A stretch of 64,000 bases of DNA from Pseudomonas pergaminensis (GCF_024112395.2 NZ_CP078013.2:4154001-4218000); one strand, 5' to 3'; shown: positions 6,976 to 17,030, counted from the first letter of the stretch. The notes: generated from the sequence alone by a model not told the origin. Numbers and translations: made by a program.

Positions 6976-8166
6976 ATGCCAGCTGTCATCTATATTTTTT
7001 CGCTCTGCACCTTCACCTTCGGCTTGTCCGAATTCGTTGTCGCCGGCTTGGTATCCGCGATTTCGCTGGACCTGCACGAGTCCATTTCGAACGTCGGCTC
7101 GGCCATTGCAGCGTACGCCCTGGGTGCCGCCATCGGCGCCCCGGTCATCACGGCCATGCTGGCCAGCTGGCGCGACAAATCCGTCTTGCTGCTGACCCTC
7201 GCCGTACTTGCCATCGGCAGCGTGGTTATCAGCCTGGCGCCGGATATCCTGACCTTGCACGGCGTACGCTTCATCATCGGCTTGGCGCATGGCGTGTTCA
7301 TGGCCGTGGCCTCCAACGCGGCAGTCAAACTGGTCGACCCGATGCGTGCAGGGCGCGCGCTGTCGCTGGTGTGGATCGGCCTGACGCTTTCGATTGCCTT
7401 TGGCGTGCCGATCGGCACCTTCTTCGGCAGCTACTGGTCCTGGCGGATAGTGTTCCTGGCTATCGGTGGCCTGGGCCTGATCAGCACGGTGGGGCTGGTC
7501 CTGCTGATGCGCCGGCAACCCACCGCGTCACCTAACGCTGGCCAAGGCTTGAAACAAGGCCTCGCCGCCCTGTTGCACCGCGAACTGTTGATGGCTGCCA
7601 CGATCGCGATGCTGGTGAGCGTCGCCACGTTTTCGTTTTTTACCTTCGTGTCGCCGTTTCTGCTGGACATCACCCGTATCCAACCGCAGGTGCTGAGCCT
7701 GGCGATGCTGGCGTTCGGTGTCTGCTCCATTCTCGGCAATGTGCTCGGCGGCTATCTCGTGGATGCATTCGACGCGGACCGATGCTTGCTCGGTGGCTTG
7801 AGCGCCTTGATGCTCAACCTGATGAGCTTGTATCTGTGGGGGGACTCGGTGATCGCCACCCTGACGCTGGTGGGGCTATTGGGGGTAGTGTTCTTTGCCA
7901 TTGTGACCATGTCGACCCTGCGCATGCTGCGCCTGGCACACCACTATATTCCGCAATCCAGTGCCGTGGCGTCGGGACTCAATATTGCGTCATTCAACCT
8001 CGGAACAGCGTTGGGTGGCGTCGGCGCAGGGTGGGTGATTACCCATTTCGGTCTCGCCTACATCCCCATCGCAGGCGCAAGTGCGGCCCTGTTGGCCATG
8101 GGTACACTTGCCCTGCAAATGAAAAGCCGGCCGGGGCTGCAGGAGGCCTTGCGGGAAAGCCCCTGA
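6976..8166 (+). CDS. MFS transporter (DHA1, AraJ-like), probable product exporter
   Basis: 396 residues with about 12 hydrophobic segments, an early GLSEFVVAGL segment and a basic loop of the R-x-x-x-GR type (MRAGRALS) between helices 4 and 5. The build fits drug:H+ antiporters of the AraJ/NepI group. It lies 29 bases downstream of the class II DAHP synthase, on the same strand and divergent from the biosynthetic operon, which suggests export of the product or self-resistance. No ABC exporter is present in the visible cluster. Substrate is inferred only from context. Confidence 0.8.
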   Translation: MPAVIYIFSLCTFTFGLSEFVVAGLVSAISLDLHESISNVGSAIAAYALGAAIGAPVITAMLASWRDKSVLLLTLAVLAIGSVVISLAPDILTLHGVRFIIGLAHGVFMAVASNAAVKLVDPMRAGRALSLVWIGLTLSIAFGVPIGTFFGSYWSWRIVFLAIGGLGLISTVGLVLLMRRQPTASPNAGQGLKQGLAALLHRELLMAATIAMLVSVATFSFFTFVSPFLLDITRIQPQVLSLAMLAFGVCSILGNVLGGYLVDAFDADRCLLGGLSALMLNLMSLYLWGDSVIATLTLVGLLGVVFFAIVTMSTLRMLRLAHHYIPQSSAVASGLNIASFNLGTALGGVGAGWVITHFGLAYIPIAGASAALLAMGTLALQMKSRPGLQEALRESP

Positions 8167-8199
8167 TAGCCAGGGGCCGCCGATCACGGTTTGGGGGCC

Positions 8200-8601
8200 T
8201 CAGTCCGACACTTGCTCGAGGAAAATAAGCTGCAAAGGCTCCTTGAGCAAACCGTCGGCCGCTGCTGCAAATGCCTTGAAGTACGGCGTGGCAAAATGTG
8301 CGTCGAGGGCGGCCTGGTTCTTGAAAGCTTCCCGCATGTAGAACGTACCGGGCTCGTCACGCAGCTCAAACAGCACATAGTCAAGGTTACCGGGCTCGGT
8401 GCGCGTTGGTTCAACCAACGCCAACAAGCCTTGCTTGAGTGCCTGCTGCTGGCCGGGCTTGGCCTTGAGCACGGCGATGGATACCAAGGGTTTTTGCATG
8501 GTGGGCACTCCGTTGGGGGAAAGGCTCGGGTGTTGGCTGGCGCAGCCTGCGGTCAACGACACCAGCAGCGTCAACCCCATCGACCTGATCAAGGTGTTCA
8601 T
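8200..8601 (-). CDS. Lipoprotein with antibiotic-biosynthesis-monooxygenase (ABM) domain
   Basis: 133 residues. The N terminus is a lipoprotein signal ending LVSLTAGC, with the modified Cys at about residue 20. The rest is an ABM-type ferredoxin-like fold: VSIAVLKAKPGQQQALKQGL, then LDYVLFELRDEPGTFYMREAF, then HFATPYFKAF. Cytoplasmic members often monooxygenate quinols or polyketides without cofactors; a lipid-anchored member is less usual. The ATG overlaps the stop of the quinone-oxidoreductase gene by 4 bases (ATGA), so the two are one operon. It may act on the same quinone-like substrate. Confidence 0.7.
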   Translation of the reverse strand: MNTLIRSMGLTLLVSLTAGCASQHPSLSPNGVPTMQKPLVSIAVLKAKPGQQQALKQGLLALVEPTRTEPGNLDYVLFELRDEPGTFYMREAFKNQAALDAHFATPYFKAFAAAADGLLKEPLQLIFLEQVSD

Positions 8602-9608
8602 GCAAACCCCTCCAGCACAATCTTGCCACGCGCCTTGTTACTCTCGACCAACGCATGGGCACGGCGCATGTTGGCCGCATTGATAGCGCCGAAATGCTCA
8701 CCCAGGGTGGTCTGCAAAATGCCTTGGTCGATCAGTGTGGCGATGCGATTGAGCAGGTGATGCTGATGGATCATGTCCGGGGTTTCGAACAGCGAGCGGG
8801 TGAACATCAACTCCCAGTGCAGGGACAATGACTTGAGTTTGAGCGGCATCACATCCAAGGTGCGGGGATCATCGATCACCCCCAGGCGCCCCTGGGGTCG
8901 CAACACTTCGATCAATTGCGCCAAGTGCTCCTCGGTGTGCGTCAGGCTGGCCACATGACTGACCTCGCCAACCCCCAGCGCTTGCAGTTGGGCCAACATC
9001 GGCAGGCGATGGTCGATCACATGATCGGCGCCCATGCGCTTGACCCAGTCGACGGTCTCCGGGCGCGAGGCAGTCCCGATCACGGTCATGCCGGTCAGCT
9101 CGCGGGCCAATTGCACCAGCATCGAGCCCACGCCGCCAGCGGCACCCACCACCAGCAATACATCGCCGTCGCCGCCGTCTTCGCGCACTCCGAGGCGATC
9201 AAACAACAATTCCCAGGCAGTGATCGAGGTCAGCGGCAAGGCCGCCGCGTGGGCAGCGCTCAACGACTGCGGGCGGTGCCCGACAATACGCTCGTCCACC
9301 ACCTGCAGTTCACTGTAACTGCCTGCCCGGGTCAGCGAGCCGGCGTAGTAGACCTTGTCCCCCGGCTTGAACAACCGGACGTCGGCGCCGACGTCGCGCA
9401 CGGTACCGGCCGCGTCCCAGCCGAGCACCTTTGGCTCCTTGGCGAAGCTGCCGGAGCGGACTTTGGTGTCCACCGGGTTGACCGCGACCGCCTCGACTTC
9501 TACCAGCAAGTCCCTGGGGCCAGGCGTGGGTGCGGCGATGTTGACGTCTTGCAGTGAGCGCGGGTCGTGGATGGGCAGACCGTGTTCGGTAAAGGCGATG
9601 GCTTTCAT
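8598..9608 (-). CDS. Zinc-type alcohol dehydrogenase-like quinone oxidoreductase (MDR family)
   Basis: 336 residues of the medium-chain dehydrogenase/reductase superfamily: N-terminal GroES-like part (AVAVNPVDTKVRSG, VLGWDAAGTV), then a Rossmann domain with LLVVGAAGGVGSMLVQLA. It lacks the catalytic-zinc cysteine pattern, as expected for the NADPH:quinone reductase branch. Likely reduces quinones or activated double bonds in the cytosol. The divergent LysR gene 98 bases away is its likely regulator, and the ABM lipoprotein is translationally coupled downstream. Confidence 0.8.
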   Translation of the reverse strand: MKAIAFTEHGLPIHDPRSLQDVNIAAPTPGPRDLLVEVEAVAVNPVDTKVRSGSFAKEPKVLGWDAAGTVRDVGADVRLFKPGDKVYYAGSLTRAGSYSELQVVDERIVGHRPQSLSAAHAAALPLTSITAWELLFDRLGVREDGGDGDVLLVVGAAGGVGSMLVQLARELTGMTVIGTASRPETVDWVKRMGADHVIDHRLPMLAQLQALGVGEVSHVASLTHTEEHLAQLIEVLRPQGRLGVIDDPRTLDVMPLKLKSLSLHWELMFTRSLFETPDMIHQHHLLNRIATLIDQGILQTTLGEHFGAINAANMRRAHALVESNKARGKIVLEGFA

Positions 9609-9706
9609 GGCAGCTCATTGATGAAGGAAGTGGCGAGCATCTTTACCGTTCCCACTACAAAGAAAAATCCACACAATGCAGCAACACTTTCACTCTGGAA
9701 GAGAAA

Positions 9707-10609
9707 ATGATCCGTATCGATGACCTTGGCTTGTTCCTGCGCAGCGCCGCCCTGGGCAGCTTTACCGCCGCCGCAGTCGAGGCCGATTTGCTACCGGGGC
9801 AGGTGGCCGCTGCAATCAAGCGTCTGGAGCGGGAACTGGAAGTGCGCCTGTTCACCCGCACGACGCGCAGCCTGCGCCTGAGCGCTGAAGGTGAGCAGTA
9901 CTTGCCCACGGCGCGGTCAGTGCTCGAACACCTGGAGCAAGGTCGGGCCAACCTGCACGGTGACAATGCGCCGCTGCGTGGCACCCTGCAGATCGCCGCC
10001 CCGTCGGACCTGGGGCGCAATATCCTGCTGCCGTGGCTCACCGAATTCCGCCGGCTGCACCCGGAGTTGAACCTGCGCTTCCTGCTCTCGGACCACGTGA
10101 GCAACCTGTTTCGTGACCCGGTGGATGTGGCCATCCGCTACGGCCTGAACGAAGACGCCAACTATATCGCCCTGCCCCTGGTGCCCGGCAACCGCCGGGT
10201 ACTGGTGGCGTCCCCGGACTACCTGGCACGCCAGGACGCGCCCCGAACGCCGCAGGACCTGTCGCGTCACACGTGCCTGCCCTACCTGCAAAGCGGTCGG
10301 CTGCATGACCGCTGGCAACTGGGCACGCAAACCGTGCACGTCGCCGGCCCGCTATTCAGCGATGACGCGGATGTGGTGCGCCGATGGGCCCTGGAGGGTG
10401 AAGGGATCGCCTACAAATCCTGGCTGGACGTCAGCGCCGACGTCCAGGCTGGCCGTCTGGTGGTACTGCTGACCGACTATCCCGGTGATGTGTACCCCCT
10501 GAGTTTCGCCTGCCCCCATCGCGGGCAGGTCTCGCGATCAGTGGCTGCGCTGCATCAATGGCTGAGGCAGCGGTTCAGTGCTATGGCGCCTTTTGCGATC
10601 GAGCACTAG
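9707..10609 (+). CDS. LysR-family transcriptional regulator
   Basis: 300 residues with an N-terminal winged helix-turn-helix (about residues 4-63; FLRSAALGSFTAAAVEADL, then AAIKRLERELEVRLFTRTTR) and a periplasmic-binding-protein-like effector domain. It is of the CrgA-like type often found divergent from oxidoreductase genes. The location divergent from the quinone oxidoreductase at 9608 suggests control of that operon in response to an electrophile or quinone. The ATG follows AAGAGAAA. No link to the flanking biosynthetic or catabolic clusters is visible. Confidence 0.85.
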   Translation: MIRIDDLGLFLRSAALGSFTAAAVEADLLPGQVAAAIKRLERELEVRLFTRTTRSLRLSAEGEQYLPTARSVLEHLEQGRANLHGDNAPLRGTLQIAAPSDLGRNILLPWLTEFRRLHPELNLRFLLSDHVSNLFRDPVDVAIRYGLNEDANYIALPLVPGNRRVLVASPDYLARQDAPRTPQDLSRHTCLPYLQSGRLHDRWQLGTQTVHVAGPLFSDDADVVRRWALEGEGIAYKSWLDVSADVQAGRLVVLLTDYPGDVYPLSFACPHRGQVSRSVAALHQWLRQRFSAMAPFAIEH

Positions 10610-10639
10610 CCAACCGTCGTGACGGTACTCATCAAATTA

Positions 10640-10677
10640 TTGCTGACTCTTGCGCTTCCGGTATTATGGTATACCAT
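10640..10677 (+). promoter_or_regulatory. Promoter with GntR-type operator, site 1
   Basis: The perfect palindrome ATGGTATACCAT (10666-10677) overlaps a candidate -10 box TATTAT (10662-10667), with TTGCTG (10640-10645) 16 bases upstream as -35. It precedes the DUF1185 gene at 10713. Overlap with the -10 box suggests repression. The same palindrome recurs at 17031, 18227, 24012, 24184 and 26901. Confidence 0.65.
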
Positions 10678-10712
10678 CATACACAAACCCACCGTACCCA
10701 GATGGAGCAGCC

Positions 10713-11303
10713 ATGAGTTTCGAAATCCGCAAGATCGTCAGCTACGTAGAAGAAACCTTTATCGAAGGCGGCAAGGCTTCTGACACGCCGGTGACCATGG
10801 TCGGCCTGGCGGTCGTCCTGAAGAACCCGTGGTTGGGTCGCGGCTTTGTCGAAGACCTGAAACCCGAGATCCGTGCCAACTGTTCGGATCTCGGCGCGCT
10901 GATGGTGGAGCGCCTGGTCGGCATCATCGGCGGCGCAGAGAAGATCGAAGCCTATGGCAAGGCCGCCGTGGTCGGTGCCGACGGCGAGATCGAACACGCC
11001 TCGGCCATCATCCATACCCTGCGCTTTGGCAACCACTACCGAGAAGCGGTCAACGCCAAAAGCTACCTGAGCTTTACCAACAAGCGAGGCGGCCCGGGCA
11101 CGTCGATCCAGATCCCGATGATGCACAAGGATGACGAAGGCCTGCGCTCGCACTACATCACCCTGGAAATGCACATCGAGGATTCGCCGCGTGCCGACGA
11201 AATCGTCGTGGTCCTGGGCTGTGCCGATGGCGGTCGCCTGCACCCACGCATCGGCAACCGTTACATCGACCTTGAGGAACTGGCCGCTGAAAAAGCCCAG
11301 TAA
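10713..11303 (+). CDS. Amino acid synthesis (DUF1185, AA_synth) family protein
   Basis: 196 residues with the family features EIRKIVSYVEETFIEGG at the start, then NKRGGPGTSIQIPMMHKDD and a GCADGGRLHPRIGN block. Members of this family are named for a presumed role in amino acid synthesis, but I know of no established reaction. The start is the ATG at 10713 with GGAG at 10704-10707. It is the first gene of a regulon operon whose following genes are an alpha/beta hydrolase, an aldehyde dehydrogenase, a flavin reductase and a GntR regulator. The company implies a catabolic role, perhaps hydrolysis or isomerisation of a ring-opened product. Confidence 0.75.
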   Translation: MSFEIRKIVSYVEETFIEGGKASDTPVTMVGLAVVLKNPWLGRGFVEDLKPEIRANCSDLGALMVERLVGIIGGAEKIEAYGKAAVVGADGEIEHASAIIHTLRFGNHYREAVNAKSYLSFTNKRGGPGTSIQIPMMHKDDEGLRSHYITLEMHIEDSPRADEIVVVLGCADGGRLHPRIGNRYIDLEELAAEKAQ

Positions 11304-11346
11304 TCAAGGCTCGTCACTCAAACAAAAAGGTATGCAGGAGCGCTCC

Positions 11347-12180
11347 ATGATTCGGCTCACCGCTGAACGCACCCCGGCTGGCACCAGTTATCTGGCGACC
11401 GGCCAAGGCCAGCCTGTGGTTTTGATCCACGGCGTGGGCCTGAATAAAGAAATGTGGGGCGGGCAAGTCGTTGGCCTGGCCCCGCACTATCGCGTGATTA
11501 CCTATGACATGCTCGGACACGGCGCCAGCCCGCGGCCGGAAAACGGCACACCGTTGCTGGGGTATGCCGACCAACTGCTGGAGCTGCTTGACCACCTGCA
11601 ATTGCCCCAGGCAACGGTGATCGGCTTCTCCATGGGCGGGCTGGTGGCACGCGCGTTTGCCCTGCATTACCCCGAGCGCCTCAAAAGCCTGGTGGTGCTT
11701 AACAGCGTGTTCAATCGCAGCCCCGAGCAGCGCGCCGGCGTTATCGCGCGCACCGCCCAGGCCGCCGAGCACGGGCCGGATGCGAATGCCGAAGCCGCCC
11801 TCTCGCGCTGGTTCAGCCGTGAATACCAGGCAGCCAACCCGGCGCAGATCGCGGCGTTGCGCCAGACGCTGGCGGGGAACGACCCACAAGGCTACCTGAC
11901 CACCTACGAGCTGTTTGCCACCCAAGACATGTACCGCGCCGACGAGCTGGGCAACATCAAGTCTCCCACCCTGGTGGCGACCGGCGAACTGGACCCCGGC
12001 TCGACACCGCAGATGGCCCGTCAATTGGCTGATCGGATTCCGGGTGCCACCGTGGCTATATTGGCCGAGCAACGGCATATGATGCCGGTTGAATCGCCGC
12101 GCCTGGTCAACCAGCTGTTGCTGGACTTTCTCGAAACGGCACACGCCCAACAACAAACGATAAAGGGGATCGTGGCATGA
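11347..12180 (+). CDS. Alpha/beta-fold hydrolase
   Basis: 277 residues with the complete catalytic triad: nucleophile Ser95 in VIGFSMGG, Asp216 in TGELDPGS and His244 in EQRHMMPVE, with the oxyanion-hole segment LIHGVG. The start at 11347 is chosen because AGGAG lies 6 bases upstream; an ATG at 11332 has no well-spaced ribosome site. Its stop overlaps the ALDH start in ATGA. In the Rut pathway the comparable protein, RutD, hydrolyses a carbamate-type intermediate; here an ester, enol-lactone or carbamate formed by the monooxygenase is a fair guess. Confidence 0.85.
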   Translation: MIRLTAERTPAGTSYLATGQGQPVVLIHGVGLNKEMWGGQVVGLAPHYRVITYDMLGHGASPRPENGTPLLGYADQLLELLDHLQLPQATVIGFSMGGLVARAFALHYPERLKSLVVLNSVFNRSPEQRAGVIARTAQAAEHGPDANAEAALSRWFSREYQAANPAQIAALRQTLAGNDPQGYLTTYELFATQDMYRADELGNIKSPTLVATGELDPGSTPQMARQLADRIPGATVAILAEQRHMMPVESPRLVNQLLLDFLETAHAQQQTIKGIVA

Positions 12181-13658
12181 CGCTTGAACGCTTCCAGATG
12201 TGCATCGGCGGTGAATGGGTCGATGCCCTGTCCGGCAAGACCTTTGACAGCCTTAACCCGGCCCTGGCAGCACCCTGGGCGCAACTTCCGGATGCCGATG
12301 AAGCCGATGTGGAGCGCGCCGTACAAGCCGCACAGACGGCTTTCGACAGCCCGGCCTGGCGTGGCCTGACCGCCACGGCACGCGGCAAACTGCTGCGCCG
12401 CCTGGGTGACCTGATCGCCGAGAACAAGGAACACCTGGCCCAGTTGGAAAGCCGCGACAACGGCAAGCTGATCCGCGAGACACGCGGCCAGGTCAGCTAC
12501 CTGCCGGAGTTCTTCCACTACACCGCCGGCCTGGCCGACAAGCTCGAAGGCGGCACCCTGCCACTGGACAAGCCCGACCTGTTTGCCTACACCGTGCACG
12601 AAGCCATGGGCGTGGTGGCAGCGATCATTCCGTGGAACAGCCCGCTGTACCTGACCGCGATCAAGCTTGCGCCTGCCCTGGCGGCGGGCAACACCATCGT
12701 GATCAAGCCGTCGGAGCACGCCTCGGCGACCATCCTCGAACTGGCGCGCCTGGCCCTTGAAGCCGGCATCCCGCCTGGCGTGGTCAACGTGGTCACCGGC
12801 TACGGCCCCAGCACTGGCGCCGCCCTCACCCGTCACCCGCTGGTGCGCAAGATCGCCTTTACCGGCGGCGCGGCCACGGCACGGCATGTGGTGCGCAGCA
12901 GCGCCGAGAACTTCGCCAAGCTGTCCCTGGAACTGGGCGGCAAGTCACCCAATATCATCTTTGCCGACGCTGACCTGGACAGCGCCATCAACGGTGCGAT
13001 TGCCGGGATCTATGCGGCATCCGGCCAAAGTTGCGTCTCGGGCTCGCGCCTGCTGGTGCAGGATGAGATCTACGACGAATTCGTCGAGCGCCTGGTTGAG
13101 CGTGCCCAACGCATCCGCATCGGCAACCCGCAGGACGACGCCAGCGAAATGGGGCCGATGGCCACCGCGCAGCAACTGGCCGTGGTCGAAGGCCTGGTGG
13201 CGGACGCCATCGCTGAAGGCGCACGCCTGCGCACCGGAGGCAAACGCCCGCAGAACCTCGGCGAAGGCTGGTTCTATGAGCCGACGCTGTTCGAATGCGA
13301 CCGCAATTCGATGAAGATCATGCAGGAAGAAGTCTTCGGTCCGGTGGCCTCGGTCATCCGTTTCAAGGACGAAGCCGAAGCGCTGGCCATCGCCAACGAC
13401 TCGCAGTTCGGCCTCGCCGCCGGCATCTGGACCCGCGACCTCGGACGTGCCCACCGCCTGGCCCGGGACGTGCGCTCGGGGATCATCTGGGTCAACACCT
13501 ACCGCGCGGTGTCGGCCATGGCCCCCATCGGTGGTTTCAAGAACAGTGGCTACGGACGCGAAAGCGGCATCGACTCGGTGCTGGCCTACACCGAACTGAA
13601 AACAGTGTGGATCAACCTCTCCCAGGCGCCCATGCCTGATCCTTTTGTGATGCGTTAA
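12177..13658 (+). CDS. NAD(P)-dependent aldehyde dehydrogenase
   Basis: 493 residues, full length for the family. Catalytic Cys286 lies in SGQSCVSGS and general-base Glu252 in LELGGKSPN; the cofactor segment FTGGAATARHV and the IPWNSPLYL segment are intact. It oxidises an aldehyde to the acid, presumably a semialdehyde released by ring opening and hydrolysis in this pathway. Start codon overlaps the hydrolase stop (ATGA), and the flavin reductase follows after 12 bases. Close to aminobutyraldehyde/betaine-aldehyde-type dehydrogenases in general pattern, but substrate cannot be assigned. Confidence 0.88.
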   Translation: MTLERFQMCIGGEWVDALSGKTFDSLNPALAAPWAQLPDADEADVERAVQAAQTAFDSPAWRGLTATARGKLLRRLGDLIAENKEHLAQLESRDNGKLIRETRGQVSYLPEFFHYTAGLADKLEGGTLPLDKPDLFAYTVHEAMGVVAAIIPWNSPLYLTAIKLAPALAAGNTIVIKPSEHASATILELARLALEAGIPPGVVNVVTGYGPSTGAALTRHPLVRKIAFTGGAATARHVVRSSAENFAKLSLELGGKSPNIIFADADLDSAINGAIAGIYAASGQSCVSGSRLLVQDEIYDEFVERLVERAQRIRIGNPQDDASEMGPMATAQQLAVVEGLVADAIAEGARLRTGGKRPQNLGEGWFYEPTLFECDRNSMKIMQEEVFGPVASVIRFKDEAEALAIANDSQFGLAAGIWTRDLGRAHRLARDVRSGIIWVNTYRAVSAMAPIGGFKNSGYGRESGIDSVLAYTELKTVWINLSQAPMPDPFVMR

Positions 13659-13670
13659 GAGACCCCGACC

Positions 13671-14156
13671 ATGATCGAACCCGGCATTTACAAAGACGTC
13701 ATGAGCTCATTCCCATCCGGGGTCACGGTGGTCACCACCCTCGACCCGGACGGCGGCATCGTCGGCATCACCGCCAGTGCATTCAGCGCGCTGTCGATCG
13801 ACCCGGCCCTGGTGCTGTTCTGCCCCAACTATGCCTCGGACACCTACCCGATCCTGCGCGACAGCAAGCGCTTTGCGATTCACCTGCTGTCGGCTGACCA
13901 GACTGCCGAGGCCTATGCCTTCGCTGGCAAAGGCAAGGAAAAGGCCAAGGGCATCGAGTGGCAGTTGAGCGAGTTGGGCAACCCGCTGCTGGCCAAGGCC
14001 ACGGCGATCATTGAATGCGAGTTGTGGCGCGAATATGACGGCGGTGATCATGCGATCATTGTCGGCGCGGTGAAAAACCTGATCCTGCCTGCGCAGCCGG
14101 TCACGCCGATGATCTACCACAAAGGCAAGCTGGGCCCGTTGCCCACGCTGGCGTGA
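13671..14156 (+). CDS. Flavin reductase family protein, copy 1
   Basis: 161 residues of the HpaC/RutF-like flavin reductase fold: FPSGVTVVTT, GITASAFSALSIDPALVLFC and the C-terminal GGDHAIIVGAVKNL. It would supply reduced FMN to a two-component monooxygenase; the only such monooxygenase visible is the luciferase-like one at 27020. A same-length close paralogue lies at 24244. Position after ALDH and before the GntR gene places it in the operon led by the DUF1185 gene. It ends before a 142-base gap that holds no clear signal. Confidence 0.87.
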   Translation: MIEPGIYKDVMSSFPSGVTVVTTLDPDGGIVGITASAFSALSIDPALVLFCPNYASDTYPILRDSKRFAIHLLSADQTAEAYAFAGKGKEKAKGIEWQLSELGNPLLAKATAIIECELWREYDGGDHAIIVGAVKNLILPAQPVTPMIYHKGKLGPLPTLA

Positions 14157-14298
14157 GGAGCGCCGGGGGCCGGATGGCGGGCGCCGCGAGGGTTTGTCGC
14201 TTAAAGAACGCAGCATGATAAACTTCGGCACGATTTCGGCCTCAATCGGCGCAGCCGCCCCTGGCCTCCAGTTAACCGCCACATTCAGAGCAGACCCC

Positions 14299-15617
<1,319 letters not shown>

Positions 15618-15641
15618 CCTTCAGGCGGAACCGGGTCAACG

Positions 15642-16200
15642 TGTGGGAGCGGGCTTGCTCGCGAAGGCGCCCTACCAGACGGCCCCCCTCTAACTCTAAC
15701 CCCGCGATCCAACTGTAGGAGCTGGCTTGCCTGCGAAAGCGGCCTGACAGCCGACCACCCTCCAACTGTCCCCCCCGCGATCCAAATGTGGGAGCTGGCT
15801 TGCCTGCGAAAGCGGCCTGACAGCCGACCACAATTCAACTGTCACCCCGCGATCCAATAATGTGGGAGCTGGCTTGCCAGCGATGGCGGCCCGACAGCCG
15901 ACCACAATTCAACTGTCACCCCGCGATCCAAATGTGGGAGCTGGCTTGCCTGCGAAAGCGGCCTGACAGCCGACCACCCTCCAACTGCCCCCCCCGCGAT
16001 CCAAAAATGTGGGAGCTGGCTTGCCTGCGAACGCGGCCTGACAGCCGACCACAATTCAACTGTCACCCCGCGATCCAAATGTGGGAGCTGGCTTGCCAGC
16101 GATGGCGGCCCGACAGCCGACCACAATTCAACTGTCACCCCGCGATCCAAATGTGGGAGCTGGCTTGCCTGCGAAGGCGGCCTGACAGCCGACCAGAATG
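15642..16200. repeat. Tandem array of eight REP-containing units (72-75 bp)
   Basis: Units start at 15642, 15714, 15787, 15861, 15933, 16008, 16080 and 16152. Each begins TGTGGGAGCTGGCTTGCC (or a variant), continues through a GACAGCCGACCA core and ends CCCCGCGATCCAA. Units 2-4 (15714-15932) and 5-7 (15933-16151) form two copies of a 219-base three-unit block: units 2 and 5 share CCCTCC, units 3, 4, 6 and 7 share ACAATTC, and units 4 and 7 share CAGCGATGGCGGCCCGA. The first unit is the most divergent. It lies downstream of the NUDIX gene and may also end or stabilise its transcript. Confidence 0.9.
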
Positions 16201-16711
16201 TTGGATCTGACCGGGTACATATCCGTTATTTGGGTAACGGCTGCTATGGGTTCCGCCCTTACGGCGGCTCACTTTTGAAAAGCGCAAAAGTAAGCAAAAC
16301 GCTCTTGCCCCAACACTCGGCACCTCGCCTAGGCTCGGTGTGCCCGTAATCCGCCAGGTATTTGGGGGGCCGCCGCCACGCGCCATCCATGGCGCGGGGC
16401 GGCTAAACCGGCATCCCTGCCGGTTTACCCCCCAAATCCCTGTCGAATTCCGGCCAGCGTGTTTGATGGGGCGCCTGAGATCAACAGCAAGATCAAGATC
16501 AAGATCAGGAGCAAGAGCAAGAGCAAGAGCAAGAGCAAGAGCAAGAGCAAGAGCAAGAGCAAGAGCAAGAGCAACATCAAGAGCGGCTCGCTTCGCATCG
16601 TGGTGAGTGTTGGGGGTTACAACGTTGTGTAGATACCTATGCTGATCTACCGAGGTGCCTGCATCGCAGGCATGCCTGCTCCCAGATTCGAGCTGCCTTG
16701 GCCTGATAGAC
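16201..16711. repeat. Gene-free stretch with Pseudomonas-type intergenic repeat and AGCAAG hexanucleotide tract
   Basis: No credible gene lies between the REP array and the DUF1330 gene. The stretch contains several inverted repeats (for example CGCCATCCATGGCGCG and AACCGGCATCCCTGCCGGTTT, the latter at about 16405-16425) and looks like a dispersed intergenic element. From about 16486 to 16584 runs a hexanucleotide microsatellite: degenerate AGATCA copies, then nearly 11 perfect copies of AGCAAG (16510-16574). Read on the minus strand it encodes an Ala-Leu run in a long open frame that I do not regard as a gene. Confidence 0.75.
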
Positions 16712-17005
16712 CTAGGGCGCCAGCCCTTCAACAATAATGATCTGCGCGTGTCCCGCGCCCTCGCGGTGTGCTTTCGCCTCCTGGTACTCCGCCGACTCGT
16801 AACACGCCACGGCCTGTTCGTAGCTATCAAACTCGATCACTACATTGCGCTGTCGTGCCGGCCCGCCTTCCAGCGCCACACTGCGCCCGCCCCTGGCCAG
16901 GAACCGCCCGCCAAACTTCGCAAACGCCGCCGGCGCGCGTTGGGTGTATTGCGTGTACTGCTCTGCATCGGACACATCCACGTGGGCAATCCAGTAGGCC
17001 TTCAT
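16712..17005 (-). CDS. DUF1330 family protein
   Basis: 97 residues of the DUF1330 dimeric alpha/beta ferredoxin-like fold: MKAYWIAHVDVSD, then FGGRFLARGG, then RNVVIEFDSYEQAVACYESAEYQ. Function of the family is not established; related folds act as small isomerases or monooxygenases. The start is set at 17005, where GAGG precedes it; a longer reading from 17074 would run across the operator and the divergent gene's start. It is divergent from the RibB paralogue with operator site 2 between them, so it is probably regulated by the GntR protein and belongs to the catabolic regulon. Confidence 0.8.
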   Translation of the reverse strand: MKAYWIAHVDVSDAEQYTQYTQRAPAAFAKFGGRFLARGGRSVALEGGPARQRNVVIEFDSYEQAVACYESAEYQEAKAHREGAGHAQIIIVEGLAP

Positions 17006-17030
17006 CACGACATCCTCTTGTTGATTTTTG

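Noticed and set aside
1..8166. Phenazine cluster, because of the PhzC-like DAHP synthase
   Set aside because: No phzA/B, phzD, phzE, phzF or phzG equivalents are present; the adjoining genes are ligases, an ACP, a tautomerase and a toroid protein.
15642..16200. CRISPR-like periodic repeats
   Set aside because: The whole 72-75-base unit is conserved, with no unique spacers and no cas genes; the core is a REP sequence.
16135..16830. 231-residue minus-strand open frame with an Ala-Leu run
   Set aside because: It crosses the REP array end, the AGCAAG tract and an intergenic repeat; the coding signal is only the repeat read in frame.
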